Below the pieces are notes generated by a model. That model did not search any database, was not told the origin of the DNA, and worked only from the letters and a program-made list of their open reading frames with translations. From positions 94,462,412-94,526,411 of the forward strand of contig CM043963.1 of the NCBI GenBank assembly GCA_014529385.2: a stretch of DNA of 64,000 nt, written 5' to 3'. The translations under genes and the position numbers were made by a program. Of this stretch, positions 22,969-34,285 are shown piece after piece (positions within the stretch are counted from its first letter, which is position 1; each line of letters opens with the position of its first letter). Origin of the DNA: Adiantum capillus-veneris. Taxonomy: Eukaryota > Streptophyta > Polypodiopsida > Polypodiales > Pteridaceae.

Positions 22969-23920
22969 TGTAATGGGCCTGGAGTAGCCGGTCATACTTG
23001 CAAGTTACAGGCCTAATCTAAAGGAACATTGCAATAGGGTACACTGGTTTTTTTATGCCATTTTCAGGTTCAGATTGGTTCACATCAGTAGCTGGTCATA
23101 CTTGCAAGTTACTCAGGCTTAATCTAAAGGAACATTGCATAGGGTACACTGGTTTTTTTGTATGCCATTTTCTGGTTCAGATTGGTTCACATCAGTATAT
23201 GAGGTTTTTTTTGTCTTGTGTTTCTGGTACTAATTGATCCTCTGCTACTGGGCTGAAGTATAGCAGATACAAGTAGATTCCCGATACAAGGGTTGCTCGA
23301 TATTTTAAAGTGTTGACAGTTACTCAAGATTACTTTATGGTTGCTGCTTTGAGTATTGCATACTGGATCCTACTTGGATCTACTCCTCTGTTTTTGACTG
23401 GTTTCTGACTGGATCCTACTTTGATAACCTTAGTTAATTTGATGTTTGAAAGCTTGGTAGCACTACTGGTTCTGCTACCGAAATGGGACTCTAGCAAAAA
23501 ATAAGGATGAAAAATCCTCGAGACTTTAAATGTGCAGGACAGTAGCTAGTTAAAATTTTTTAAGTTCGACATGGATAACAACTGATAGATTCTTTAAAGC
23601 CTGCCATACGTAGCCAAGTCTAACATGTCTGTTGTCTTGACTATATGGATGCAGGTGAGAATTCTATCTTGGCTTAAAGAGGGTTAACTTGCTGCAATCC
23701 AACTTTGGAAGCATTTGATGCTGCAATTGGGATAGTTTTTGATACCTTTGTGCAAATTCCTTTGGAATGATACTTCATTCTTACTATATTGTACAGTTTT
23801 GATTCAAAGACTGAATTGTTTCTGTACATGTCTTTTCCTTGACATCTTTAGCCAGTCGTCTTTTTGAACATTTTGTTCAATTGGTGTGTTATTTATTTAA
23901 TTTAACAGCTACACACACAC
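22969..23920 (+). repeat. Family A 3' LTR, truncated
   Basis: Begins TGTAATGGGCCTGGAGTAGCC. About 130 bp in is a short duplication of the CATACTTGCAAGTTAC..GGTACACTGG block, also present in the copy at 56830-57020. It stops inside ACACACACAC at 23920, where the full LTR would continue for about 0.5 kb. Confidence 0.75.
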
Positions 23921-24160
23921 ATATGGCTAGTTATAGCGTGTTGCTATCTCCTTGGTATTGTTAGTTGGGGACTGTTGGCCTGGGGAACCTTTGGTGAAAA
24001 GGTATTAGGTGGTACCTTAATGGTATCTAACTCTTAGTAATTAAATGAGTTATGAAGGTAGGCGTGTTGCCTTGCTGTGTTTATTCTGGAATTTTTTACG
24101 TTATTTCATGGTGGCTCCCCCCTTGGAAGATATGCACAATGGCACTCTCTATGTGCTCTC

Positions 24161-24162
<2 letters not shown>
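23921..24162. other. Unassigned spacer
   Basis: No gene or repeat family recognised between the broken family A LTR and the CT array. Confidence 0.5.

Positions 24163-24163
<1 letters not shown>

Positions 24164-24246
<83 letters not shown>
24164..24246. repeat. (CT)n microsatellite
   Basis: About 41 uninterrupted CT units. Open frames through it (Ser-Leu repeats) are artefacts of the dinucleotide array. Confidence 0.97.
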
Positions 24247-24248
<2 letters not shown>

Positions 24249-24495
24249 TCTTCCCTCCCTCTGTTTGTACATGGTGTCACTATTGTATATTATCCCTATT
24301 CAAGCTAGGCCCACCATATTTCTATGATGGATGGTGGCCACTACACAAGGCGGCGCTGCTGTATCCTATCCCTCTTGAAGCTGGGACCGCCATGCAGATA
24401 TGAAGGAATATGGCCACTGACTCCAAACCCTTTAAAGGTGAGCTTCCATGCTCACTCAGCATTGGTACTGTGTGTTTCTGAGGAACGTGTGTGTT

Positions 24496-24872
24496 CTTGT
24501 GTATATTGGTATTGTGAGGGTTTTACTCGCATAGGGTGTAGTGTTAAGTAGTCGGCTATATGACAAAGGGCAAGGAAAAATAGGCTATTGTGGAGTTGGA
24601 TGCTCCGACTCAATCTCAAGTTACTTATGGCATTGTTATTGACTACTATCCATACTAGTTGGATGTTTTGTGATTCACTTGTTGTTATGATAATATTCCT
24701 CTTGTGTATATTGGGATTGTCAGGGTTTTACCCGCATACTAGGGTGTAGCGTTCAGTAGTCGGCTATATGACAAAGGGCAAGGAAAAATAGGCTATTGTG
24801 GAGTTGGATGCTCCGACTCAATCTCACTTGTTGGATGTTTTGTGATTCACGTGTTGTTATGATAATATTCCT
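24496..24872. repeat. Tandem repeat, units of 205 and 172 bp
   Basis: Unit 1 (24496-24700) and unit 2 (24701-24872) both begin CTTGTGTATATTGG and share TAGTCGGCTATATGACAAAG and the TTGGATGTTTTGTGATTCAC end. Unit 2 lacks about 35 bp. A third start (CTTGTGTATATTCG) at 24873 leads straight into the hairpin. Confidence 0.9.
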
Positions 24873-24884
24873 CTTGTGTATATT

Positions 24885-24994
24885 CGTGCAATCAATCTAT
24901 ACTTTGGAGTCACATGTAACATAAGAAGATGTTAACCTACTTACTAACATCTTCTTATGTTACATGTGACTCCAAAGTATAGATTGATTACACG
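24885..24994. repeat. Near-perfect hairpin: two 50-bp arms, 10-bp loop
   Basis: The left arm 24885-24934 and right arm 24945-24994 are reverse complements with one mismatch (C/T at the fifth base). The loop is ACCTACTTAC. Such identity implies a young or maintained structure. It could be a tiny MITE, a template-switch product or a hairpin RNA source; the sequence alone does not decide. Confidence 0.95.
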
Positions 24995-25701
24995 TATGAG
25001 CGTTGTCACTGACCCTAATAAAATAGCGGCAATTAATGCCAAACTCTATAAAGTCAAGAACAGGTATATGTGGCCCACTTCAAGGCTAAGTTGCCTCATA
25101 AAACTCATCTCCGGCCTTATCTCATGAGAGATTGCAAAGCAAAAGGGGCTCCAAATGTTTTTGTCCCTTGTAAATGAAACCATCTTTGAATATATGAGTA
25201 GCTTCACCTTTCTTATTATTTATACTTGAAAGAAATTTAGTTGGATGACATCTATAACATGTGGAATACCCATGCATCACCTACATATGGTGCCAATGCT
25301 AACTAAAATTTGTGTTGTTTCCATGGGTGCAGGTGAGGGTTACCTTCTCAACTATGGTTTTCAAAGTTCCTTGGCTTGAAGATTGCAGATTTATATATCT
25401 TTAGGCTCTTGATTCTCTTGTACCCATTCTGTACTATGAATGGGAATTATACCACCTTTTCATTGACATAGTTTCTAGTGTCTTTTGTAATTTGAAAGGA
25501 TTCTTTGGTGTTTATGTTATATTGTTACTAGAACACACTCACACAACCACACTGTTGTCTCCCTTTGTAGCATAGTTTCAACAAATCAACAAAATTATCA
25601 ATCCGTAGATAGTAACAACCCAACTAGGGCATGGAAGCATCTCACATGGGTGAGTGTGTGAGAGTAATGAAATAGAAATGAGTGGGGAAATCATGAGAGT
25701 A
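24995..25701. other. Unassigned stretch
   Basis: AT-rich DNA with no frame of interest. GGTGCAGGTGAGGG at 25329 looks like splice-site sequence, but no coding exon could be joined to it. Confidence 0.4.
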
Positions 25702-26195
25702 CATCTAGATTAGAGAGAAGAGAGAACTAATGAAAGGGATTAGTGTTGTACACACGCTAAACCTTATACAAATAACACTACGATTTTCATTGCATTCTCT
25801 ACTAATCCTTGTAGTCATATCCTAATCACAAGCTCATCCAAGCTCATGGGGTTATGATTAGGCCAATGCATGCACAAATCCTAATCTACACACTAATCTA
25901 ATCATGTACACAATATCATAATCAAACACACGATAGGCAGTCAATAATTAGAGGTAAACGACTATTGTGTGTTTGATTCTGATATTGTGTACATGATTAT
26001 ATTAGTGGGTAGATTAGGATTCGTGCATACATTGTCCTAATCATAACCCCATGATCTTGGATGAGCTCATGATTAGGATATGAATACAAGGATTAGTAGA
26101 GAATGCAACGAAGAGCGTTGTGTTATTTGTATAAGGTTTAGCATGCGTGCAACACTAATCCCTTTCATTAGTTCTCTCTTCTCTCTAATCTAGAT
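25702..26195. mobile_element. Foldback/MITE-like element with ~235-bp arms
   Basis: The left arm 25702-25936 (CATCTAGATTAGAGAGAAGA... to ...ACACACGATAG) and right arm 25962-26195 (CTATTGTGTGTTTG... to ...CTCTAATCTAGATG) are reverse complements with scattered mismatches and small indels. The loop is 25 bp. There is no coding capacity. Target duplications are not clear (GTA/GCC beside the ends). It could fold into a long double-stranded RNA if transcribed. Confidence 0.85.
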
Positions 26196-27439
26196 GGCCT
26201 CTCAAGAAGAAGCTTTGGTATCCCTGACAAAGCCATGTCATGGGAGACGCTCAAGGAAGGATGTACCTGCAAAAGAAAAACGTGGATGAGGTAGCAAGCT
26301 AAATCATATGGCAATAAAACATGAGGGTAATGCAAAGCACGTGTGAAAATGAGTGAATGTAAATATTTATAAAATGTTACACGGCCATTAAGGACAAATA
26401 AATTGCATTTGACTGAAAATCATCAAGAGTTTTGGGCTTATGGATGAGTCTATCGATTAGTTAAATAACAATGACTAAGGGTTAAAACACTCACTCTAGA
26501 ACTAGCTAAGTTAGGAATATTATCTAAATGGAAGATTCCCTAATTTTGTTTTTGTCTTTGATTAGCTACTTACTTTCACAACTTCAAACAAAAGCTTGAA
26601 TTTTTTTCTTAAAGCTCAATGGAAGCCTTTCATTTCATTTTTCTTTCTTTTCCTTTTTCTCTTTTCTTTTCATTCTTTTTTTTCCCCACATTGACTCAAA
26701 GTCATTTGACGTATGTGCTTATTTTGTATGCTCAGGGCTAGTTGCTTCTCAAAGAAAAGTGCCCATGCTGGGAACCTTTAGGGCTCTAGTACCGTCATAG
26801 GCAATACATGTGAGTCAAGTACCAAATCAAGCCAGGATTTCTCTTTTAGCTTAAGATTACACATTTGTGGTACTTTTGTTTTTTGCTTCCATTTCCTTTG
26901 TATTCTCACTAGTGTTCTTTGTTGTTCAAGTGAGCAAGCCTCTCTATGCCTAAAACACTCCTAAAGTCTCTAACATTCCTATAATTTTACTAATTAGGAC
27001 TAGCGGTCAAGTAAATGAGTTAACCTCAAGTCATGGCCTCCTAACCTCAAGGCTAATCTATAAGACTAAACTCTAGGTCAATTAACTAAAGAAAAGACAC
27101 CTTTATACATCTTCAATGGTAGATAACATGACATAACTAAATGCACTCAATCAAACCATGAAAAACCACAATGAACAAATATAAATGTTCATAAACATGA
27201 ATCATATGAAGTAGTGCACATGGAGGTATGGGATGTGTCTTGTTGATAATTATGGAAGCAACCATGTAACATTGAATCTTGATCTATCCATTCCATGTGA
27301 AAGCTCAAGTCTATGCTCAAGTCATGCTCAAGCCCATCTATGCTGGAAAATCATAAACAAAACACTACCACCTAGAAAGGCGTGTCAACATAGAAATGAA
27401 AGTTTTATTACCTAAATACAAATAAAAAGAAATCTAATA
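26196..27439. other. Unassigned stretch
   Basis: No gene recognised; T-rich run with TTTCTTTTCC phrases at about 26620-26690. On the minus strand CTTTTGCAG|GTAC at about 26260 resembles a splice acceptor, but no exon could be supported. Confidence 0.4.
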
Positions 27440-27500
27440 CTAAGGTCGCATACCTTGATGCCTAGAGGGAAAAAACCCAAGGGGGAAAAAGTACCTCTAG
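27440..27500 (-). repeat. LTR R/U5-like motif
   Basis: The minus strand contains GTACTTTTTCCCCCTTGGG then TTTTTTCCCTCTAGG and CATCAAGG. This C/T pattern (TTTTTCCC...GGGTTTTTCCC...AAGG) is familiar from the R/U5 part of plant LTRs, especially Ty1/copia. It would place a minus-strand LTR just downstream of the decayed coding region 28090-30343. Boundaries were not found. Confidence 0.35.
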
Positions 27501-28089
27501 TTTACGTACATGTGTCTAGTGCACCATGGTCAATTTGCACAAGTGAAGGGTCCAATGCAACTAGGAGGGATAAGAGAAATCTTTCCAAACAATAAAACTT
27601 GTAATCTCCTAGCTCTCTATCTAATGGTCATCGGCTGGCTAGCACCTAGCTCCATGTGGATGGTAGAATCTGTAGCACAACTAATGGGTCTAGGGATGAC
27701 ATCAACATGTGATTTTGTAGCTCAAGATCCCTCAATGGTTGACTCTTGCCGAACTCTGGTAAGTCAACAACATGGTCAACGGAAATCTTGGGTGAGCTAT
27801 GGCTTGTGTCAACCTGTGGTATGATAGCTGGTTGGCTCTTTGGTAGCCAAATTTTCAATGTCCACAGTATCTCATTGATGTAGGCTGAGCTCTCCTCACC
27901 TGTGGTTGTGAATGTCTAGTCAAGGGGTAGGCCTCTCTATAGATATTGTGAGCATGGTATAAATCTCTGTAACATGGGTGTGGTCAAAGAAACTGTAGGA
28001 GATCTATGAGGATGTGCTATGGTTTGTGGTCTAGGAACCCAAATTTATCTATGCCCTTTATAAAATTTGTGTGCCTCTAGTGGCTGTCT

Positions 28090-30343
28090 AGATGTGAACC
28101 AACCATAGATGTGAACCAACCCTATGATAAACCATCATGTGTATTGTGTCTCTCAATCCAAATGAGTGTATCATCACTAGCTAATGGTCTAGTATGTGTC
28201 ATCATGTGAGGCACATAAATGTGTTTAGTGGCCCTACAACAAGCTCTTTATTGTGAGCTATAGACTTGATATGTCCTAGGTCATGCATAGGTAGTGCTAC
28301 TCTTGTGAACATCCTCTAAGGTAAGCTCTAACTGATCTCAAGGTGTCTCAAGTGTCGTGGTAGGAGTCACTCTAGGAAATCTGGTCCTTGTATCATTGGG
28401 TGTGACTTCTACTCCAAGGGGGTGGTGACAATCATGGTCTATAAGTACCTCATCTGTCCCTGTCTTGCATGGGGAATCTAAATGCTCAATCATCATTGAA
28501 TATGGACGTGGATGCCCATGAGCATCTATCTTAATGGGAACAACCTATGTCTATGTCATATCTACAGGTATCTCAGTCTCTAATGGCTAAGTTGTAATGT
28601 CAGCACTCTTGTGGTCATGTGCGTCAACAATATCCTCAAGTGTAGGATCTGGTGGGACAACTACCTCTATGATAGGTGCACTAGAATCAACTATAATTGT
28701 AGAATCTGGCACTCTATCTATCTCTACTGGCTTAGGTCTTGTCTTTAGCATAAGAGCAATCTCACTAGGCTACAAGTAGCAACATCTAGAATAGTCACTC
28801 TAGGTGGAACCATGGTAGTTCTCTCTGGGGTACTTGTCCTATTGTCAATTTGAGCATTTGTTTCCTTCATCTCAATCACCAACTGATCAATTGTGCTCTC
28901 AAGAAAAATTTGTCTATGTGATGGAGACTTGGGAGGTGACCTCATGGGGGAAGTATGTCTAACAGGCATCTATGAATCTGTATGGTCATCACTACAGGAC
29001 TGTGGCCATTCCGTGGAGAATAGGGCAATCCCATCATCAAGAAATATATAGTACCATCTGTGTCCCTATACATCCTATCGCACGGATCTCCAACAAGATA
29101 TACCATAAGGCTCATGGCTAGCTCAAAACATCTTGTGGTCTGCTCTCATCAATATCTATGTCCACAATCATCAACATAAGTCAATGTGTGCTCCAATCTA
29201 TGTAACTTCACTATCCTAGGATGTACATGGGTGTCCAAACAATCATCGGGATGTACTCTATCTACAACATCATAAGGGCTAATTGGTAAGGACATGTATA
29301 TGGCCATGAGCTCATTAGTGAACTCAATCAAACCAAGGTGACGTCTCTGAACTCTAACTACCTGTTTTATCAAAGGGTCAATGTCATCCAAGAAGGTGCC
29401 TTTGGTGTAGAAATGTCCGTCAAGGTCAACAAACCAAGGCATGACTCCTTTGTAGCCTAAGAAACATAGCACAAGCTTAGTATGGTGCTCTCTACTCGTT
29501 GTGGGAACTCTATCCTCATGTGGTACCTGCATGGTTTTCTGGGTGGTTATCTATGTCTCGCCATCGTATTTGATGCATGTGATCTAGCAGTCTCTGTGTC
29601 TAGTGTGTTCATAGTCTGTGGTGTGGTTTTCTACAGCCTCTTTAGCATGTGTACTAATTGTAGTAGCTTGTGATGTGGCTGTATATGTGCATGGTAACTC
29701 TGGCGATGCACTAGTAAGGATCTGGCTCCTACGATCCATATCTGCGCTCACCTCTGCCATGATCTCAGCAAAGTTCTATCTCGTAGATGGTCTGGATGAT
29801 GTGAATCTTGGAGGTGATCTAATTCATGCTGGTTGTGTCCAGGGTATGGTCATTGGGTCTACTATAGGCTCAATAACACTACTCTGAGAAGGGGAATAGC
29901 GCAATCCACACAACAACATATAGGTAGCCTTGTAGTAAATGCTCCTATAGGTACCATGCAAGGAACTTGGTGGGTAACACTCGCTGCGTCATAGGGAGCG
30001 TACTCTCCAAATCTAACTTTCTTCCTCATGTACATCCTCCAACATACAATGGTCAAGTCTCAAATATGTCCAAAGATATAGTTTGTTGTAGCTCAAAGAT
30101 GTCTAGGAAATTCTCACGAAGGGCTAATGTGATACGCTATGGAATCTCCTCCATCATGCATCTATAACATGTACCAAACCATCAAGAAGGTGATTTGGCA
30201 AGGTCAATGGGTGTGCTTGGGCTCTAAGCATCTGGAAACTATGTGTCAAATAGTCTGTGGATTGAATCTGGATACACCTCTACTAGATGTCAACATGTAT
30301 GTATATAGGAAATCTATCTAACTCTCCATGAACCAGGATCCAT
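28090..30343 (-). pseudogene. Decayed coding region, product not recognised
   Basis: From ATGGATCCTGGTTC at 30343 the minus strand reads protein-like stretches in changing frames: VEVYPDSIHRLFDT, RITLALRENFLDIFELQQT, MAEVSADMDRRSQILT (29760), then 127 open codons at 29532-29149 (LVLCFLGYKGVMPWFVDLDG; VVDRVHPDDCLDTHVHPRIV). Next come MSLMVYLVGDPCDRMYRDTDG (29120), a Ser/Pro/Thr segment (28969-28745) and PTLEDIVDAHDHKS to IWIERHNTHDGLS (28650-28130). Almost all in-frame stops stand where CAG, CAA or CGA fits. The size suggests an original protein of about 700 residues. No family is recognised; position before an LTR-like motif hints at a retroelement or captured gene. Confidence 0.5.
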
Positions 30344-30745
30344 GATAGCCAAAATTTGTCAATCTAAGTCTATAAGAAAGTGCAGTAGCTATGGTGCATA
30401 GTCTGGCAATCGAAGGCTAGCCAAGTGCTAAGCTAGGGTTACTATGTGTGAAAAAGCTCTAGAAATTGTCTCTCAGCCCAAGTCACGGTCTAAAATCAAC
30501 CAATGGGTCAAATCAGGCTCTAATCATGGGCAAGCGAAGCTCTCAAACCGATCAAATGTAGACCATAATAAAAAATCGTGTACGAAAAGGCTCTATGCAT
30601 GCAGTCTGACTCAAATTTGGTCACATCTTGCGTAATCAGGCAAAATTTGGTAAATTAAAACTTCCCAGGCGTATCTACTCTAAATATGCATAACCGTGCA
30701 TAAGGACGCATGAATGGGGCATGTACGGGGTGTGCGATGCACATG

Positions 30746-32093
30746 TTAACACTAGGTTGGTAATGGGACACTTTTATGTACTGGGACACTTTTATGTCCT
30801 ATTAAGTGACCATTTTCCTTGAATTATGTCAAGAGTTTTAAAACGGATTTGGAGGTGCTATCTGTCTAGAAAGTTGTCTCATGAGCTGAAAAAAACTCGA
30901 CATTTTTTTGGAATATCAATTCCATCTTTAACCTTGTCCTTGCACAACATTTCACAACCTAAACTGTGGGAAAAAACGGGTCCTGTTTTTGGCTTTTTTC
31001 AACTTTTTGCAACTATACCAATTTAGAATTCATTTTTGTGAGGTCTATAATGCTAGAGAACTATCTTTAGTAGTCCTCAACATGTCCTCATGCTTATAGG
31101 GAGAAATAAATGTTAAAGTTGTAAGTTATGACAAAATTACAAAAATTGTCAAATCCTGTTTTTTAGCCAATTTTAGCTCTTCTTTGATTTTTTTGGTGGC
31201 TTTCATGATATCCAAATGCAGTTTTGATTTTCTATGTCACATATTGTAACATAAAGCTAATATTCCTTGAGTTTTAGGGCACCTAATACCCTATTTTTCA
31301 TAGTAGACAACGATGGTTGATTTTTTCAATTATAGAAGAAAACAAAACATTCTAGTATATCAAGTATAGCTTTTTCAATATTGTTAGTTTCTTGTGACAA
31401 CTACATGCATTTTGTAGGTAGTAACCATATCTAGTCATAAGGATCAAATTTGGCTAGATATTGAATAGTTTCTATGGGATTCTACAACTCATAATGTTGA
31501 GCCCAGTTTTTTCATGTTTGCTGTATTTTAGCACTTCATCTTTGTCCCCAAGATTCCCGTTGGTAAGAGATGTATTATTCTTTTGGCATGCTCCATGGCT
31601 CCTTATGAACCTAAAGGACAATAGGGAACTAAGAAAACATACATATATCATTTTTATTGAGTGTGGCTATAGAAACTTTGATGATAGGTTTGCAGAATGG
31701 TAAAAATTCAACTTTTTTGTACCTTTTTCTTTTGGTAAAACAAAAAATAGTCAGTGAGAAGCAATCATATGTTCTGATCACCAACCCATTGAAGTTAACT
31801 AGGGAATTTATCTCAAGTCCTACAAAAATCCCTAATCTTATTTTTATGCAACAAAACGTAAGAAATGACTGTTTTGATGAAAATGTACTGGTTCATCAAC
31901 TTTGGAGGCTTGGTGTGACCAAAATATGAGAAATTTTACAAGTTTCTTATTTTTTCCATGTGTAGTAGGCCTTGAACTATAACCTCATGAAAGGATTTTA
32001 CAAAATGAGTGGATCTACTATGGTTTTGGAGGTTTTTTTCAAAACCCTGAAAGGACACTTTTATGTCCTGTTAGGTTACCACCCTAGTGTTAA
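30746..32093. mobile_element. Terminal-inverted-repeat DNA transposon, non-autonomous
   Basis: The left end is CACTAGGTTGGTAA at 30750. The right end, read on the minus strand from 32089, is CACTAGGGTGGTAA: 13 of 14 match. TTAA stands immediately outside each end (30746-30749, 32090-32093). Just inside are subterminal repeats GGGACACTTTTATGT (30765, 30784) and GGACACTTTTATGTCC (32053). The 1.3-kb interior is AT-rich with no transposase. CACTA termini suggest a CACTA/En-Spm relative, but those make 3-bp duplications; a 4-bp TTAA would suggest another superfamily. Confidence 0.82.
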
Positions 32094-32533
32094 GCAAGGA
32101 GAAAGGTCGAGAGAAAGAAATGTAGATTTTTTCTTTTGTTTTTGTTTTTAGATTTTTATTTAAAAAAGAAAATAAAAAATAAAAATGAAAACAAAATGAA
32201 TAAAACAAGAAGTAAAAAATGATCAAAAGACAATATCAAAAAATCAAATGCATTTTTTTGAATTTTACAAGTTTTTTTGTTTTTTGATGTTTTTTGTGAT
32301 TTTCTCAGAGTTCTTATGATTTTTCTAAGGTTTTCTTCATTTTTGGTTTTTTCCCAAATTTTTTGATTTTATTTAAGCTCTTTTTATTTTATTTGAATTT
32401 TTTGTTTTTTCAAGATTTTTTAGAACTCTTTGATTTTTGTGTTATTTTTTGGTGAATTTTCTTTTTTTGAGATTTTTTGAATTTTTATCCCTCTTTTTTG
32501 AGTTTTAATCTAATTTTCTTTTGTTTTTGTTTT

Positions 32534-32543
<10 letters not shown>

Positions 32544-32564
<21 letters not shown>
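32544..32564. repeat. G21 homopolymer after T13
   Basis: Twenty-one consecutive G preceded by thirteen T. The true length may be longer or shorter, since homopolymers are error-prone in assemblies. Confidence 0.85.
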
Positions 32565-33047
32565 TTTGTTTTTTCCTAAATGACTTTTTGGTTTTGAGTG
32601 AATAAATGAAGTTCAAATGAAATAGAAACTAAAAGAAAATGAAATGAAAATGAAAATAAAATAAAATTTCTACTAAATGGAATAGAATTGAAATGAAATG
32701 GAAAAGGGGAAAATGAAATGGCATAAAAATATAAAATGAAGTGAAATAAAATTGAAATGTAATGAAAGGTTAATCGAATGAACCTAATGCTAAATATAAT
32801 TAAATTGGAATAAAATGAAAAATAAAACTTAATTAATCTATGAAGCTTAAAAAAAAACAAGGTTACCACCTATAGTACGCCGTCGTCGCGCAAGGAAGAA
32901 GGAAGAGAGAAAAAAGAGGAGTTGTGCCCTATCCTCGTGCACAAGGAGAAAAAGAGGAGGGAGAAATTTGGGGGGGGCGGGGGGGGGGGGGCTTGTTAGA
33001 GCGCACAGAGAAAAGGACGAAGAGTGAGTTGTTTTTGGCGCATGAGA

Positions 33048-33048
<1 letters not shown>

Positions 33049-33082
<34 letters not shown>
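33049..33082. repeat. (CA)17 microsatellite
   Basis: Uninterrupted CA run. Confidence 0.97.
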
Positions 33083-33083
<1 letters not shown>

Positions 33084-33920
33084 CTTTTTTTATTTATAAA
33101 AAAAAGTATGTGTGCAAGGGTGGGTGCATATGCATGTGGGTGTGTGTGTGGATGGGTGAGAGAATGTGTGTGTGTGTGTGTGTGTGTGTGTTTGATTAAG
33201 TGCTATTATTTAATGTTTTTTAAAGTTTTGTTTTGTTTTTGTGTAATTCTCCTTTTTTAATTTTTTCTTTATTTTTTCCTTTTGTATTTTTTAAAATTTT
33301 GTTGGTTTGAAAATGTTTTTTTGAGGGCAAGTTTTTTTTGGTGATTTTTTTTTAAAACAAAAAGCAAAAGAAAATAAAATAAGAAAAGCTAAAATTAAAA
33401 TTAAAACAAAAAAATAAGAAAAATGTTGTGGAGGGGTGGGTATGTGTGCATTTTTGTTTTTTCAAAATTTACAAAACAATGCAAAAAGTAAATAAAGATT
33501 ACCCAAGACTCAAAAATTACGCAAAAACTAACAAAAAAATAGATGAAATTCATGGATTTGCAAAGCACGCTTTAAATTGACAATTCACATCAAGTTTTTC
33601 ATTTTTCATTATTTTTGAGATAAAAATTAGCAATTTTAGGCAATAAATTAGCTAAAATATTTCTAGAGAAAATATATATGTTCTAAACAATGTCCAAAAC
33701 CACCCGGCAAGTTTATACACAAAAGAACAAATGGATTATCAGCACAATAAGTGCCAAAACCAAAAATACATACATACATATATAAATTGATGCATCATTA
33801 AACATAAAAAGAATTATCATGCCAACATTGTGTGATCAGATACTTGAGAGGATAATACTTCACTAAATAGAGGGAGGGGCAAAATGGGGTTGCCTATTTT
33901 TGATGTGGAAACTTAAGGGT

Positions 33921-34285
33921 TCATAGAATGGGAATTGCGGTACAAGGTTGACTTAGTATGAAGGCAACATCCATTGCAATCAGTATAGGTTGATGTATTA
34001 CCATGCGCTCCTTAGGTTGCATGCCCAAGACATGCACATACACATAATACACATGCACATACACATAATACACATGCACATACACATAATACATGTGCTT
34101 ACAAGCAATGAATGAATTTTGAGGTATCACCCTTTTTTGAAAATTTGGACATGTACAGCTTGGCTCTCCTTTGATATGAACATCATAACAGCTTTCAGTG
34201 AGAATACAAAACACAACATGTTCCTTTTCAATCATATAGACTTACTCTAAGAAGGTTGCAGCCATCACTGTTGCTACCTCAATTC
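33921..34285 (-). pseudogene. SWIM zinc-finger protein fragment with internal 7-residue expansion
   Basis: On the minus strand MIEKEHVVFCILTESCYDVH leads to GEPSCTCPNFQKR and then IACKHMYYVYVHV. C-T-C...C-K-H is the SWIM zinc-binding pattern (CxC-xn-CxH) found in plant MULE transposases, FAR1-like and ZSWIM proteins. After CKH a heptad VYYVYVH is repeated three times, encoded by a 21-bp tandem repeat, before LGMQPKERMVIHQPILIAMD and a stop. An upstream piece (SNSDGCNLLRVSLYD, to 34285) lies in another frame, so it is frameshifted. Transposon origin is likely; a cellular SWIM protein is the alternative. Confidence 0.65.
34030..34092. repeat. 21-bp tandem repeat x 3
   Basis: Three identical 21-bp units (ACATGCACATACACATAATA plus C). 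The length is a multiple of three, so the SWIM reading frame passes through intact. Confidence 0.95.

Larger units (their letters stand above)
19571..23920 (+). mobile_element. Family A non-autonomous LTR retrotransposon, plus copy
   Basis: The partial 5' LTR (19571-20670) and 3' LTR (22969-23920) share a near-identical block starting TTTGAGTATTGCATACTGG (19571 and 23350). Between them lie 2.3 kb without pol or gag, ending in a polypurine tract. The internal region has a 0.5-kb tandem duplication and CA and CT arrays. The same family occurs twice in inverse orientation at 53980-60410. Both outer ends are broken: the left at 19571 against another element, the right at a CA repeat. Confidence 0.78.
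32100..33500. other. Low-complexity T/A-rich region with homopolymers
   Basis: Long poly-T/poly-A-biased runs and AAATGAAATGGAA-type arrays (32590-32830), with no gene. It includes T13 followed by G21 (32531-32564), a G-run broken by a single C (32970-32991), (CA)17 at 33049-33082 and (TG)13 at 33165-33191. Confidence 0.8.

Noticed and set aside
24045-24403. Three overlapping Ser-Leu-rich frames.
   Set aside because: Created by the (CT)41 array. The same applies to frames over the GA array at 48364-48920 and the TG array at 60208-60418.
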